A stretch of 43,577 bases of DNA from Bacteroidota bacterium. Its GTDB lineage: Bacteria; Bacteroidota; Bacteroidia; NS11-12g; UBA955. Below, one piece after another: positions 9,690 to 19,500 of the stretch; within the stretch, counting starts at the first letter, position 1; each line of letters starts with the position of its first letter. The position numbers and the translations under genes are program-made. A model generated the notes under the pieces. The model worked only from the letters and a program-made list of their open reading frames with translations, was not told the DNA's origin and searched no databases. The stretch is taken from the NCBI GenBank assembly GCA_030833525.1, contig JAURGZ010000016.1, positions 1-43,577 of the forward strand, in the 5' to 3' direction.

Positions 9690-11834
9690 ATGATCATACA
9701 GAAGCTTAGAAATTCCGGAATGGTGGTGACCGTGATCATTGCCGCCCTGGTTTTGTTTGTATTGGGCGACATCTTGTCGGGAAAGAACAGCCTTGGCTTT
9801 GGCAGCGATGATAACGACGCCAATGTAATTGCCGAGACCGCTGAAGGTCCATGGACCGTAGAAGATATTGGCCCCATTGCCGAGCGCTTGTACCGCAACC
9901 AGTTGAACCAAGACCCCAACTATCAGTTGGACGAAGAGAAGCGCAAGCAATTGTTCTCTCAGGCTTGGGAAGACTTGATGAATGAAAAGCTCATTCGCTC
10001 TGAAATTGCCAAAAGCGGCATTGAGGTGACCGATGAAGATTTGAAAGAATTGCTCATGGGCTTGAATCCCATGGAGTCCGTAAAAGGCGATCCCAGTTTC
10101 CAAACCGATGGCCAATTCGATCCCATGAAGGTGAAGATGATTTACCGTCAGGCAAAGAGCAACAGCCAGACCAAAGGATTGTTCGTGAGCTATTTGGAAA
10201 ACATTCGCAAAGCCGAGTGCGAGATGCGCTATGCCAAGTTTGTTTCCAAAACCTTGTACAACACCCAGGCTGAAACGCGTTTCAACGATTTCGTGGCTAC
10301 GGCTTCTGCCGAGGCCAAGGTGGTAGCCTTGAATTTTGCTGATGTGGCTGATAAAGACGTTCAGTTGACCGATGCAGACTTCGAAGCTTACTTGGATGAG
10401 CACAAGGAGTTTTACCGCAACGAAAAGGAAATGCGTTCGGTGAAATACATTCGTTGGAACATTGTACCCAGCGCTGAAGACTCTTCATACGCTTTGGAGC
10501 AAGCGAACAAAACCGCTGCTTCCATGAAGCGCCAAAGCAAGCCTGATACCTTGGGCGCCATTGGTTTCCTTTCCAAGAGCGACCTTCCTGAAGAGGCACC
10601 CGCTGAAATTGCCAGCATGGTATTCCCTTCACAATTGGGTGAAGTGGTAGGGCCTATTTACAAGGCTGAAGATGGCAAATACTTTGTTTACCAAAAAGTA
10701 GCTGAAAACCGCGATACGGTTCCCCGTGTTCGTGCCAGCCATATTTTGATTCCTTCCAGCGGCAAGTTGGCAGATGACTCTACGGTTATCGCCGATTCTG
10801 TTCAGGCCATGGCTTTTGCCGAAGGTTTGTATCGCCGTGTCATGGGTGGAGCTGATTTTGCCGAGTTGGCCAAGAAATATTCAGTCGATGGTTCGTCTAG
10901 CAAGGGCGGTGATTTGGGTTGGTCTTTGGCCAGCAATTACGTGCCTGAGTTTGCCAAATTCTGCAGCACAGCACAACAAGGTCAAGTAGGATTGGTGAAA
11001 ACCCAGTTCGGTTACCACGTCATCAAAATGATGGAAGCGCCTGATTACATGCGCATCAAGTTTACCCAAAACGTATTTGAAATTGCTGCTGGTGCCGAAA
11101 CGGTAGGAGTGGTAGATGAAGAGAGCCGCGCTTTCCGCAACAAAATCACCGATGACCCTGCTTCTTTTGAAAAGGCCCACGAAGCCATGAAGTTGATTCC
11201 TCGAATCCAAGACAACATTGCCACTGAAACTCGTGAAATCTGCGGTTTACAGGGTGCTGATGCCAAATCGCTGTTGTTCTGGTTGTTTGACAAGGAGCGC
11301 CAGAAGAATGACATTTCAGATGTGTTTGCATTCGCCGGTCAGCATGTGATCATCAAAGTGGAGCAAGTTCGCCACCGCGGTTATGCTACGGTCGATGAAT
11401 TGCGCGAAACCCTGGAGCCTTTGGTTCGCAACCACAAGAAATACGAAATCTTGGCCGCCAAAATGGAGAAGGCCCGGGCCAGCGCCAAAACGGCTGAAGA
11501 ATTAGCCAAGGCCGTTGGAGGCAAAGTAGAAGTGGTTACCAACTTGCACATGGGTCAAGGTTTCATTCCCCAATACGGATCTGAAGCAGCCATCATGGGC
11601 GCGTGCTTTGGCGCGAACTTGAACCAATTGAGCAATGTCATTGAGGGCAACAATTACGCCGCTGTTGTATTCCCAACCAAGCGTGATGAGATGGATCCCA
11701 AGAAAGAGGTTATGTCTATGAACCGCAACGACGATTTCATGTCTCAGCCTCAAATGATTTTGAGCTCTTTGAAGCGTGTATTGGTTCGGGAAGCAGAGGT
11801 GCAAGATTTGCGCTACAAATTTGACTGGAACTAA
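9690..11834 (+). CDS. Membrane-anchored SurA/PpiD-type peptidyl-prolyl isomerase
   Basis: A 714-residue periplasmic foldase held in the inner membrane by one N-terminal transmembrane helix (about residues 10-27, MVVTVIIAALVLFVLGDIL). A SurA_N-like chaperone region follows. One clear parvulin domain covers about residues 347-450, starting RVRASHIL and containing GADFAELAKKYS, GGDLGW and FGYHVIKM. The C-terminal region repeats chaperone-like helices. It probably assists folding of periplasmic and outer-membrane proteins as they leave the Sec translocon, which would include the many barrel proteins encoded here. I chose the ATG at 9690 because an exact -7 element lies between it and the upstream in-frame ATG. 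It could be called ppiD by architecture, but Bacteroidota members are distant from E. coli PpiD. Confidence 0.88.
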   Translation: MIIQKLRNSGMVVTVIIAALVLFVLGDILSGKNSLGFGSDDNDANVIAETAEGPWTVEDIGPIAERLYRNQLNQDPNYQLDEEKRKQLFSQAWEDLMNEKLIRSEIAKSGIEVTDEDLKELLMGLNPMESVKGDPSFQTDGQFDPMKVKMIYRQAKSNSQTKGLFVSYLENIRKAECEMRYAKFVSKTLYNTQAETRFNDFVATASAEAKVVALNFADVADKDVQLTDADFEAYLDEHKEFYRNEKEMRSVKYIRWNIVPSAEDSSYALEQANKTAASMKRQSKPDTLGAIGFLSKSDLPEEAPAEIASMVFPSQLGEVVGPIYKAEDGKYFVYQKVAENRDTVPRVRASHILIPSSGKLADDSTVIADSVQAMAFAEGLYRRVMGGADFAELAKKYSVDGSSSKGGDLGWSLASNYVPEFAKFCSTAQQGQVGLVKTQFGYHVIKMMEAPDYMRIKFTQNVFEIAAGAETVGVVDEESRAFRNKITDDPASFEKAHEAMKLIPRIQDNIATETREICGLQGADAKSLLFWLFDKERQKNDISDVFAFAGQHVIIKVEQVRHRGYATVDELRETLEPLVRNHKKYEILAAKMEKARASAKTAEELAKAVGGKVEVVTNLHMGQGFIPQYGSEAAIMGACFGANLNQLSNVIEGNNYAAVVFPTKRDEMDPKKEVMSMNRNDDFMSQPQMILSSLKRVLVREAEVQDLRYKFDWN

Positions 11835-11853
11835 TCAGGGATGAATAGCCTTG

Positions 11854-11880
11854 AAAAAAGCCCCGAATCGGGGCTTTTTT
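11854..11880 (+). terminator. Rho-independent terminator after the foldase gene
   Basis: A 6-bp GC-rich stem (GCCCCG/CGGGGC) with a three-base loop is flanked by six A and six T, starting 19 bases after the stop. The symmetrical flanks mean it could act in both directions, but only plus-strand genes flank it. Confidence 0.9.
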
Positions 11881-11906
11881 CGTTTTCAAGCATGGCGTTG
11901 CCGCCT

Positions 11907-11914
11907 TATTTTTG
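11907..11914 (+). promoter_or_regulatory. -7 promoter element of the sugar-phosphate isomerase gene
   Basis: TATTTTTG is an exact TAnnTTTG match just after a terminator and ends five bases before the ATG at 11920, so the mRNA would have a leader of about two bases. No -33 TTG is seen at the usual spacing. Confidence 0.5.
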
Positions 11915-11919
11915 TGCAC

Positions 11920-12903
11920 ATGGCAATTACACACGAACAATCGCTTGAGCAGTTTTATCAGCAATTTGATTACGTTCTCACGCATTATAAAAATCACGGC
12001 AAATCCATTCAATCCTATGACAATGTGGTCATTGGTGGTTTGGGTGGAAGCGGCATCGGTGGGCGCATTGTTCGTTTGAATTTCTGGAAGTCTTCGCCTG
12101 TTCCAGTTGAAGTATATTCTGATTACAGCATGCCCGGTTATGCGGGCAAAAAGACCTTGGCCATATTGTGTTCCTATTCGGGCATGACCGAAGAGACCTT
12201 GAGCATGTTTCAAGATGCGCAGTCGCGTGACTGTGATATCATGATCATGGCAGCAGGGGGTAAGATTGAAGAATTGGCTCATGCCCATGGTTATCCCTTC
12301 TTTCGCATCGACATTGGTTACCAGCCTCGCATGACCTTGGGATTTGCTGTGGCAAATTTGACCCTGATGATGGGTGAGCTTTTGGGAGATGATCAGCGTT
12401 CGGCCATTGAAGCTTTGCGAGCCCAATTCAGCCAACCCGAGGCTATGGTGGCCCAAGCCAAACACATGCACACCTACTTTGCTGACACCATTCGCCACAA
12501 GTTTGTGGTGGTTTGCGATGCCGCTTATGAAGCAGTCGCCATTCGTTTTTGCCAGCAAATTCAAGAGAACGGCAAAGGAGAGGGCTTTGTCTCTGTATTG
12601 CCCGAAGCCAACCACAACATGATCGAAAGTTATTACGAGAAGCATGACACCAACTTCATCTTTTTGAATAGCCACGAAAATCCCCGCGTTTCGGCTCGCT
12701 TTGGATTCTTGAAGGGAGTGTTGACTGATTTGGGGAATAAGGTTTACGAATACCCAGTGAATGACGCCAGTTTGGCTTCTCAATTTGAAGTGATTCATGC
12801 CACCGACTGGTTGAGCATTTGGGCATCCAACGATAAGGGTGCCGATAACATGCAGGTGGGCATCATCATGAAGCTCAAAGGCTACTTGAGCAACTTGAGT
12901 TAA
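11920..12903 (+). CDS. Bifunctional phosphoglucose/phosphomannose isomerase
   Basis: A 327-residue cytoplasmic SIS-domain enzyme that interconverts glucose-6-phosphate or mannose-6-phosphate with fructose-6-phosphate. The first SIS domain carries GGLGGSGIGG (residues 39-48) and SYSGMTEETL (about 85-94), both typical of the bifunctional family. The catalytic block EANHNMIES is in the second half, and the length fits. I start at the ATG at 11920; an in-frame ATG at 11851 lies on the terminator hairpin and cannot be real. The hydrolase gene follows five bases after the stop, suggesting co-transcription. Substrate preference cannot be told from sequence alone. Confidence 0.9.
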   Translation: MAITHEQSLEQFYQQFDYVLTHYKNHGKSIQSYDNVVIGGLGGSGIGGRIVRLNFWKSSPVPVEVYSDYSMPGYAGKKTLAILCSYSGMTEETLSMFQDAQSRDCDIMIMAAGGKIEELAHAHGYPFFRIDIGYQPRMTLGFAVANLTLMMGELLGDDQRSAIEALRAQFSQPEAMVAQAKHMHTYFADTIRHKFVVVCDAAYEAVAIRFCQQIQENGKGEGFVSVLPEANHNMIESYYEKHDTNFIFLNSHENPRVSARFGFLKGVLTDLGNKVYEYPVNDASLASQFEVIHATDWLSIWASNDKGADNMQVGIIMKLKGYLSNLS

Positions 12904-12908
12904 AGCCT

Positions 12909-13673
12909 ATGCGCGTCACTTTTCTCGGCACAGGAACCTCCCAAGGTGTACCTCCCATTGGTTGTACTTCTCCTGTTTGCTTGAGTGAAGACCCACGCGA
13001 TAAGCGCTTGCGCAGCAGCTTGTTGATCGAAATAGATGGCAAGAACCTGGTCATTGATGCGGGCCCCGATTTTCGGTATCAAATGATTCGAGCCGGAGTC
13101 GCTCGTTTGGATGCCATTTTGTTTACCCACGAGCACCGGGACCATACGGCAGGCTTAGACGATATACGCCCGTTCAATTACCGGCAACAGGCACCTATAC
13201 CCGTATACCTTCATTCTCGTGTATTGGAATCACTGAAGGGTCAGTTCGCTTATTTGTTTGCTGAAAATCCTTACCCGGGAATACCTGACGTTGATTTTCG
13301 TTTGATTGAGAATGCTCCGTTCACGTTAGACGGCATCGATATCATACCGCTTGAGGTGATGCATTATCGACTGCCTGTTATGGGCTTTCGATTCGGCTCA
13401 TTCGCCTATGTTACCGATGCCAATTACATCGCCGAAACAGAACTCGATAAACTCAAGGGTGTTGAGGTTTTGGTGCTAAACGCCCTCAGGCTTGAACCCC
13501 ATATTTCCCACTTTACGCTTTCAGAAGCAGTAGAAATGGCGAATAAAGTGGGGGCCAAACAAACCTATTTCACGCACATGAGCCACCAGATTGGATTTCA
13601 TGAAGCGGTCTGCAAGGAATTGCCTTCCGGAATTGACCTGGCCTATGACGGCCTGGTGCTGAACTTGGATTAA
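12909..13673 (+). CDS. Metallo-beta-lactamase-fold hydrolase, PhnP-like
   Basis: A 254-residue cytoplasmic metal-dependent hydrolase. The metal-binding signature HEHRDH is at residues 74-79, and further histidines occur in HMSHQIGFH near the end. The N-terminal block GTGTSQGVPPIGC and its spacing match the PhnP/COG1235 branch, whose characterised member is a phosphoribosyl cyclic phosphodiesterase. No other phosphonate-utilisation genes are present, so a general cyclic phosphodiesterase role is possible and the substrate is unknown. It follows the isomerase by five bases and probably shares its promoter. Its stop overlaps by four bases the stop of the convergent barrel-protein gene, leaving no room for a terminator between the two transcription units. 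Confidence 0.85.
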   Translation: MRVTFLGTGTSQGVPPIGCTSPVCLSEDPRDKRLRSSLLIEIDGKNLVIDAGPDFRYQMIRAGVARLDAILFTHEHRDHTAGLDDIRPFNYRQQAPIPVYLHSRVLESLKGQFAYLFAENPYPGIPDVDFRLIENAPFTLDGIDIIPLEVMHYRLPVMGFRFGSFAYVTDANYIAETELDKLKGVEVLVLNALRLEPHISHFTLSEAVEMANKVGAKQTYFTHMSHQIGFHEAVCKELPSGIDLAYDGLVLNLD

Positions 13674-14278
13674 GGCTTAGCCAAGGGAAACTGAATTCCC
13701 ATGAGCATGGTTGAATTCGGCAACATGGGAATGTATCCTTTCACGAAAGGCCCCATAAACCAAGCTTGGTAACTCAAACTCAAATAGGCTCGTTGGTCAG
13801 GAAAGAAATGACGGTAGCTCATTCCCAGTCCTCCCATTAAACCTAAATTCCAGTGTGATGGGTTGACTAGGTATTCCCCTTGATCCAACACGATGGTTTC
13901 TCCGACGGGCTTTTTGGCATGCAGACCGGCCATCAAATAAGGTTTGAATTGACCAATTGATTTGGGAAGGCCTATTTGTTTTCCCATGCTACCGAAAAAC
14001 TGAATGCCACTTTGTAAGTATTGATGGTAATAGGCTCCCGCGTGAATACCTGCAGACCATTTGCGCTCTCGGTAGCATGCGGCCTGCCCCAAGAAATGAT
14101 TTTTTTGGCTTAATAGAGCCGGGCCACCTATAAATGGAATCAAAGTTTGGTTGCTGCCTAAGTTGATTTCCCAATTCAATTGGGGGGCAGGTTCATCAAC
14201 GGCTACGGGTTCTGGACTTTGCCCTTGAGCGGGTGCTGAAACGAAAAAGCTGATGCAGATGTAAATGAATGTTCTCAT
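13670..14278 (-). CDS. Small outer-membrane barrel-like protein coupled to porZ
   Basis: A 202-residue exported protein I cannot assign to a named family. A signal peptide (MRTFIYICISFFVSAPAQGQ) is followed by a short proline-rich linker. About 165 residues of alternating amphipathic, aromatic-rich strands follow (e.g. KWSAGIHAGAYYHQYL, WNLGLMGGLGMSYRHFF, AYLSLSYQAWFMG), suggesting an eight-stranded beta barrel. It ends in PLAKP rather than an aromatic residue. Its ATG overlaps the porZ stop as ATGA, so translation is probably coupled, and it is the last gene of the gldA-to-porZ run. Context suggests a role beside the secretion or anchoring machinery; it could also be a generic small porin-like protein. 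Confidence 0.8.
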   Translation of the reverse strand: MRTFIYICISFFVSAPAQGQSPEPVAVDEPAPQLNWEINLGSNQTLIPFIGGPALLSQKNHFLGQAACYRERKWSAGIHAGAYYHQYLQSGIQFFGSMGKQIGLPKSIGQFKPYLMAGLHAKKPVGETIVLDQGEYLVNPSHWNLGLMGGLGMSYRHFFPDQRAYLSLSYQAWFMGPFVKGYIPMLPNSTMLMGIQFPLAKP

Positions 14279-16521
14279 TGAATGAAGATGAATTTCCCCA
14301 TGGCTGATTCGCTTCCATCGCTGTTCAAGGCAAAAACGAGGTAAACTCCGCTGTGCGGTCGGCTACCATCAAGGCGGTAACCATCCCAGGTGGCTTTGCC
14401 TCCATTGGCGCGGGTCTGATAGACCAGGCGTCCATTCGCATCGGTGATTTTCACTTCAGCATTGCTGCTCAAACCTTCAATGGTAATCAAGCCGCTGTAT
14501 TTAGGTGGGACAGGGTTGGGGTATATTTTAAGGGGTTGAAATTCGCTATTGCCTTGATTGGCGTCGTTTCGGTATGAAACAATGCCTTTGTCGGTGCCAA
14601 TGAACAATTCTCCCGTTTGATCGGTTTGGCCCAGGCAAACCACGCGATTTGACAATAAGGGGGAGTTTTCGTGGGTAAAGTGTCTGAGCACTTTTTGCCC
14701 ATAGGGGTCAACCAAAAACAATCCGTTGCCGGTTCCAAACCATTTTCGCCCACCCCCGTCGATGCAGATATCGTAGATGCTCTCTTCACCCATCAGATAG
14801 CCGAGGCTGCCATCTTGATCGATGACGAATCGGTCGAGTTTGGCGTTCTCAAAAACACTTTGGGCGCCTGTAAATACGTTTAAGCCTTGGTTTGTGCCTA
14901 TCCAGACATAGCCGAGGGGATCGGCCTTTAAACTGAGTACTTCATTGCTGAGCAAGCCGTGGCGCGTATCGAGCAATAGGCATCGATCATCTAGACTATT
15001 GCTCAAATCTTGACCCGGATCGTAGACCAGTATGCCGCCGCTTTGGCGAATCATCCAAAGATGGCCGAATCGATCGGCTACAATTTCCTTTACATCGTTG
15101 ATCAGCTGGCCAGAAACCACCAATTCAAAGGAGTGCCATTTATTGCTTAGGTCCAAGGCGTGCAAGGCTTTATCTGCGCCGAAATTGGCAAACCACAGCC
15201 AATCGTTGCGGTCTTCGGTAATGCCCGAAACCCGCAAAAAGCCGGCTGAAATGGGGCTCAAGGGAGAATTGCTGGCATCGATGCGTTGCTCTACTTCAAG
15301 GCCATTGAAAACCAGCATACCGTAGGAATGGCTGCCCAGGTATACACGGTTGCGTCGGTTCGAATAGAATGCGTAAGTGAAATCGTACAAATTTTGATTC
15401 AGAGAAGACTCCAGATTGTTTCTCCAACCAATAGGAGTGTAGACGTAAAATCCAGCGTCGTTGAAAGCATTGCCGAAAGTGGCACTGACACCGCCGCCGC
15501 TGCAAAAAAGCAGCGAGCCCTCCTGGGACATTCGGAATACGGTACTGTTGTTAGGGCCATCGGGCATAAAGGCAATCTCGCCAGTGGATGCTTTTTTGAT
15601 CACTCCAGGGCCAATGCCTGTACAAAACCAGAATAGTCCTTGGGGGTCTTGGGTTCCATCTACCAGCAGATTCACATTTTCCTCTTGAATCTGATTGCCC
15701 GCATACACGCGAATGCTGCCAGGGCGGTAAACGGCCATTCCAGCGGCGACAGGATGAATGCGACCTGTAGCCACGCGGCGTGAATCGAGAGTCTCCAACT
15801 GATCGTTGCGGAAGCGGTAAACAGTCGAATCGCTTTCGAGATAAAGACCATCTGCGTTAGCAGCTAAGTGTTGGCAAGGATTGCTAACCGAGCTAACGGC
15901 TTGCCAATTTTGGTAATCGTTGAGGTTGAGGGTCGCATTCCATGGTGCCTTGCGCAACCCCAAAGGGGTGCCGACGAATAAACTATCTCGGTAAACGGCC
16001 GAAGACCATACAGCAAGAGCAGACCCCAAGGGCCCAATAGCGGTATAGCTGTCTTTGATTTCATGGCGAACCAAATCGACCACCAGTAAGCCAAATTGGG
16101 TCGATACCAAAGCGTAATTGTCCCGAAAGGAGACATCAAGAATGCGTTTGTCGCCAATCAGCATTTTTTGGGCAAAGCCCGGAATGTTGACAATGCGTTG
16201 ATCGCCAAACAAGAGGTCAATGTTGCCATCGGCATAACCAATGAACAGGCAAGAGCGCTGAGGTTCGAAGTTCAAACAAGTAACTTCCAGTCCCGCAAAT
16301 CCTTCTTGGGTTCCCAGTTTTTGCAACTCGCCACTGCCTTGCTTGACGCGAAAGAACCCACTGAAGCTCGCGGCATAAACATAGTTTTCACTGGCTTGGC
16401 AGACTTTGGCATCTCGGTAACTCAGGTGCGTACGCCATTGACCCGTGGCTTGAAGTTGAGCCTGTAAAGACAGCGCGGAGCAGCCAATCAATAGGGATAC
16501 TATGATGCCGCGCAATCCCAT
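14275..16521 (-). CDS. porZ: Type IX secretion system protein PorZ
   Basis: A 748-residue exported protein. PorZ is part of the surface complex that removes sorting domains from type IX cargo and attaches cargo to lipopolysaccharide. A signal peptide (to about SLQAQ, residue 22) is followed by repeated beta-propeller motifs typical of PorZ, e.g. YVYAASFSGFFRV, SLFVGTPLGLRK, HLWMIRQSGGILVYD and YVWIGTNQGLNVF, consistent with two consecutive propellers. A C-terminal sorting-type domain begins near residue 664 (KIYPNPVPP) and ends with GVYLVFALNSDG and KFIFIQ. PorZ characteristically carries such a domain. The start ATG abuts the sprA stop with no gap and the end overlaps the barrel gene by four bases. 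A sensor-like propeller is the main alternative, but length, domain order and position after sprA favour PorZ. Confidence 0.88.
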   Translation of the reverse strand: MGLRGIIVSLLIGCSALSLQAQLQATGQWRTHLSYRDAKVCQASENYVYAASFSGFFRVKQGSGELQKLGTQEGFAGLEVTCLNFEPQRSCLFIGYADGNIDLLFGDQRIVNIPGFAQKMLIGDKRILDVSFRDNYALVSTQFGLLVVDLVRHEIKDSYTAIGPLGSALAVWSSAVYRDSLFVGTPLGLRKAPWNATLNLNDYQNWQAVSSVSNPCQHLAANADGLYLESDSTVYRFRNDQLETLDSRRVATGRIHPVAAGMAVYRPGSIRVYAGNQIQEENVNLLVDGTQDPQGLFWFCTGIGPGVIKKASTGEIAFMPDGPNNSTVFRMSQEGSLLFCSGGGVSATFGNAFNDAGFYVYTPIGWRNNLESSLNQNLYDFTYAFYSNRRNRVYLGSHSYGMLVFNGLEVEQRIDASNSPLSPISAGFLRVSGITEDRNDWLWFANFGADKALHALDLSNKWHSFELVVSGQLINDVKEIVADRFGHLWMIRQSGGILVYDPGQDLSNSLDDRCLLLDTRHGLLSNEVLSLKADPLGYVWIGTNQGLNVFTGAQSVFENAKLDRFVIDQDGSLGYLMGEESIYDICIDGGGRKWFGTGNGLFLVDPYGQKVLRHFTHENSPLLSNRVVCLGQTDQTGELFIGTDKGIVSYRNDANQGNSEFQPLKIYPNPVPPKYSGLITIEGLSSNAEVKITDANGRLVYQTRANGGKATWDGYRLDGSRPHSGVYLVFALNSDGSESAMGKFIFIQ

Positions 16522-19500
16522 TTAATTGAATTGATAACGCAGTTCAATGCCAAATTCGGTCAAAGCCGTGTAGAACTGGGTAGCCATTTTGGGGTCCATC
16601 ACTACGCGGTTGTACCGAAGCGCAAAATTGATTTTATCGTTCACCTGGTAAGTCACCGATGGCGCGATGCGTATGTTTTTCATACCGGCCGAGTACTTGT
16701 TGATGTCCATGTCAATCTTGCGAATCATGGTTGAGTTGTCTTGAACGGCAACGTTCAAATCAAATCGAAAATCGTTGGGCAAGTATATGCGGCGCCCGTT
16801 TCGGCGAAACGGTAAGGTCAATCCTGTTACCCGATAACCCCCGGTCAGCTGAAACTCGTTGCTGCGCATTTCGGTGAGGTTGAACTGAGCGGCAAATAAT
16901 TTCAGCACTCGGCTGCGTTTGTATTCCATGCCCAAGGTCCATCCTTTTTTGGTGGTCACATTAATGCCGGCCAAGGGGAAAAAGCCTTCGCTGATGGTGA
17001 CATCGGCGATTTGGTATTGAGGAGTGAAGTCAACTCCCATAGCGGCTGCTTCTCCCTTGCTGTAGCGCAAGTTTTGATCGAACCTACCAACGGTGTATTT
17101 GCCATTGTAAGCGTGCTTGAGGGTGATGTTTGAGAAGATGTCGCCAATGGCCTCGATTTTGGTGAGACCGTTGTAGTTGATGTTCCAGTTGGGCAGCGGG
17201 ATTTTGGGGAATCCTGAAATGTCGGCAGAGGCAGGATCGAGGCCACTGTAGGAGGCATAGAAAGAACCGATGATGACATCTTGGCTGCTGCGGCTATATC
17301 CCAAGGGGAATTTGGTCATGGTATCGATGGCAATTGCGCCCACCCTGGGGTCTTGCAAGCTCAGGCGCTGCGCCACCGTATAGCGGTTGTTCTCGAATTG
17401 CGTGAATATGGGATTGGGGTAATTGCCCGCCCCGAGGGTTGTGTTTTTGGCAAAGTGGGTAGAGAAGAACCAGCCGCTTACATTGTAAGTTCCGTTCTGG
17501 GTTAATCCCTGGTCCACCCAATCGCTGCCATCCCATTTGAATAAGCTCTGAACACCCCCGGTTTGGTTGCGCACAATGTCGAGTCGAATGCGCAAGTCTT
17601 TGATGGGTTCAATGGTTACATTCCCCGTAAAGCTCTCGGTCAAAGTATTGCGGTAAAAATTGGGTTGACGCGTATCGTTGAGCAAAGCACCTTCATTGGC
17701 CATGCGGTAGCGCAAATTGGGGTCTTGCAAACCAAATACATAGCCCAAGCCGGGTTGAATGTGTTTGAAGTTTTGACCGAAATAATCAGGTTTGAAGGCG
17801 AATCCGGGCAGCTCTGAACCCTCGCGGCGCTGATAGTTCATGCTGGCATTTTTAAACATGGTGATGAAGTTGCCCACCATCACAACTGCGGGGTTGGGAG
17901 GTACCGTCGATGCACCTCCCGTTTTGATGGCACTCGCTCCATCGGCATCATCTTCCTCCTTGGGCGGAGTTTTGACCGTTTTGGGCTTGTTGTATTCTCG
18001 CAGCCACTTGAACTTGCTGTACAACTGGGTGAAGTTGAGTTGGCTACTCAAGTTGATGTCCTGGCTGTTTTGAATGCGCGCTCCCATGCTGGCAAAGGCA
18101 GGTGGTGCTTGGTTCCATTCGTAACTGCCTTGATAAGTCACTGAAGCGCTGATCCAGTTCAAGGTTTTGAACTTGCTAAACGGAAGGGTGTAGGAGAGGT
18201 TGGCGTTTTGATAAAAACGCGTCATTCGACCCAAGGTTAAAAACTCTTGCAAAACAGAATCGCGTTTGATTTCGGTATCCAATCGACCGTAGGGTTCTTG
18301 AATGCGTGCATTGGCGGTGGCCGAATAACTCATATTCAAAGAGGTTGCTAGGGGAATGGAAACGTTGTAGACCCGGTTCATGGTGAAGTTCTTGTCGAAC
18401 ATGCGCGGGTTGATCTGACGGAAATTGTTGTTGTTTCGCGCTTGCTGTTCGCTATACAAACGATTGACCTGCCAGTTGGTGGAAAGGGTAGACGGCTTGA
18501 AGTTGAAATTGAAATCGCGTACAAAACCCAATCGCTTGCCTTTGATTTTCTTAAAGGGTCTAATGAAGGAGGTGCCCAGGGAATAGGCATATCCCAAGGT
18601 GGCTTGGCTGGTTTCCAAGAAGTACTCTTCGATTTGCTGGTTGCTGCGGTAGTTGCGCTGGAAACTGTACCCCACGTTGAAATTCGAAGGGGAGTACAAT
18701 TTGGCCTTTTGTCCCATGGGGCTGGCCAATCGCACGTTGGCGAAGTTCAGGCTGTACAAGCTGTTGTATTCTTGAGCGGCCTTGAGAATCTGATCGCGCT
18801 GCGCCTGATTGGCGATGCCATTCAAGAAGGTTTGCAACTCCAAGTCGGGATTCAAGGGGTAAAACTTGGGTCTTACCACGTTTTCAGACCAACCGATGAA
18901 CATGGGAATGCTCACGCCCGATTTGGCAGGGAAGAACTTGCCCAATTCCAAGTTGGAAGCAATGTCGTAGTTGTACGTGTGGTTGAGGCTTCGGTCGTTG
19001 AGCTTCTTGTCAACATCGCCGAAACCTATGGTTCGAATGGTGCCACCCACGCTCAGTTGTCCAAAATCGGCCAATTGGGTTTGCATGCTTCCTAGGGCAG
19101 CCCAACCCCCTTGATTGGCGATGTCTTTTACGCGCAATTCGTTGAACCAAACTTCAAAGCAGTTGGGTTTCGTACCGTTGTTCTTCACGCCGACCATCAC
19201 GACCCGAATGTTGCCTACATCGGGCAACCCGATGACCGAAATTTTGCCTCGGGTACTGGGTCTTACGAAGGGGGCGGTCATGGGCCAACTGGCATTCTGT
19301 CGTTCAATTTTCAAATTGTAGAATTCCTGGAATGCGATGTCGATGAAATTCTCCTCGGGCCATACCAGGTTCTCAGCATTGGCTAAATTGGTATTGACAA
19401 ATCCCCGTGTCATTTTCAAGGGAATTTCGTACTCGTAGTAGTTATTGCTCAGGTCTGTACCAAAACGAATGAAGGCCGATACTTCGCCATCGTTGATGCT

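Noticed and set aside
11737-12798. 353-codon minus-strand frame opposite the isomerase gene
   Set aside because: It spans the foldase end, the terminator and the isomerase, all well supported on the plus strand; no domain or signal visible.
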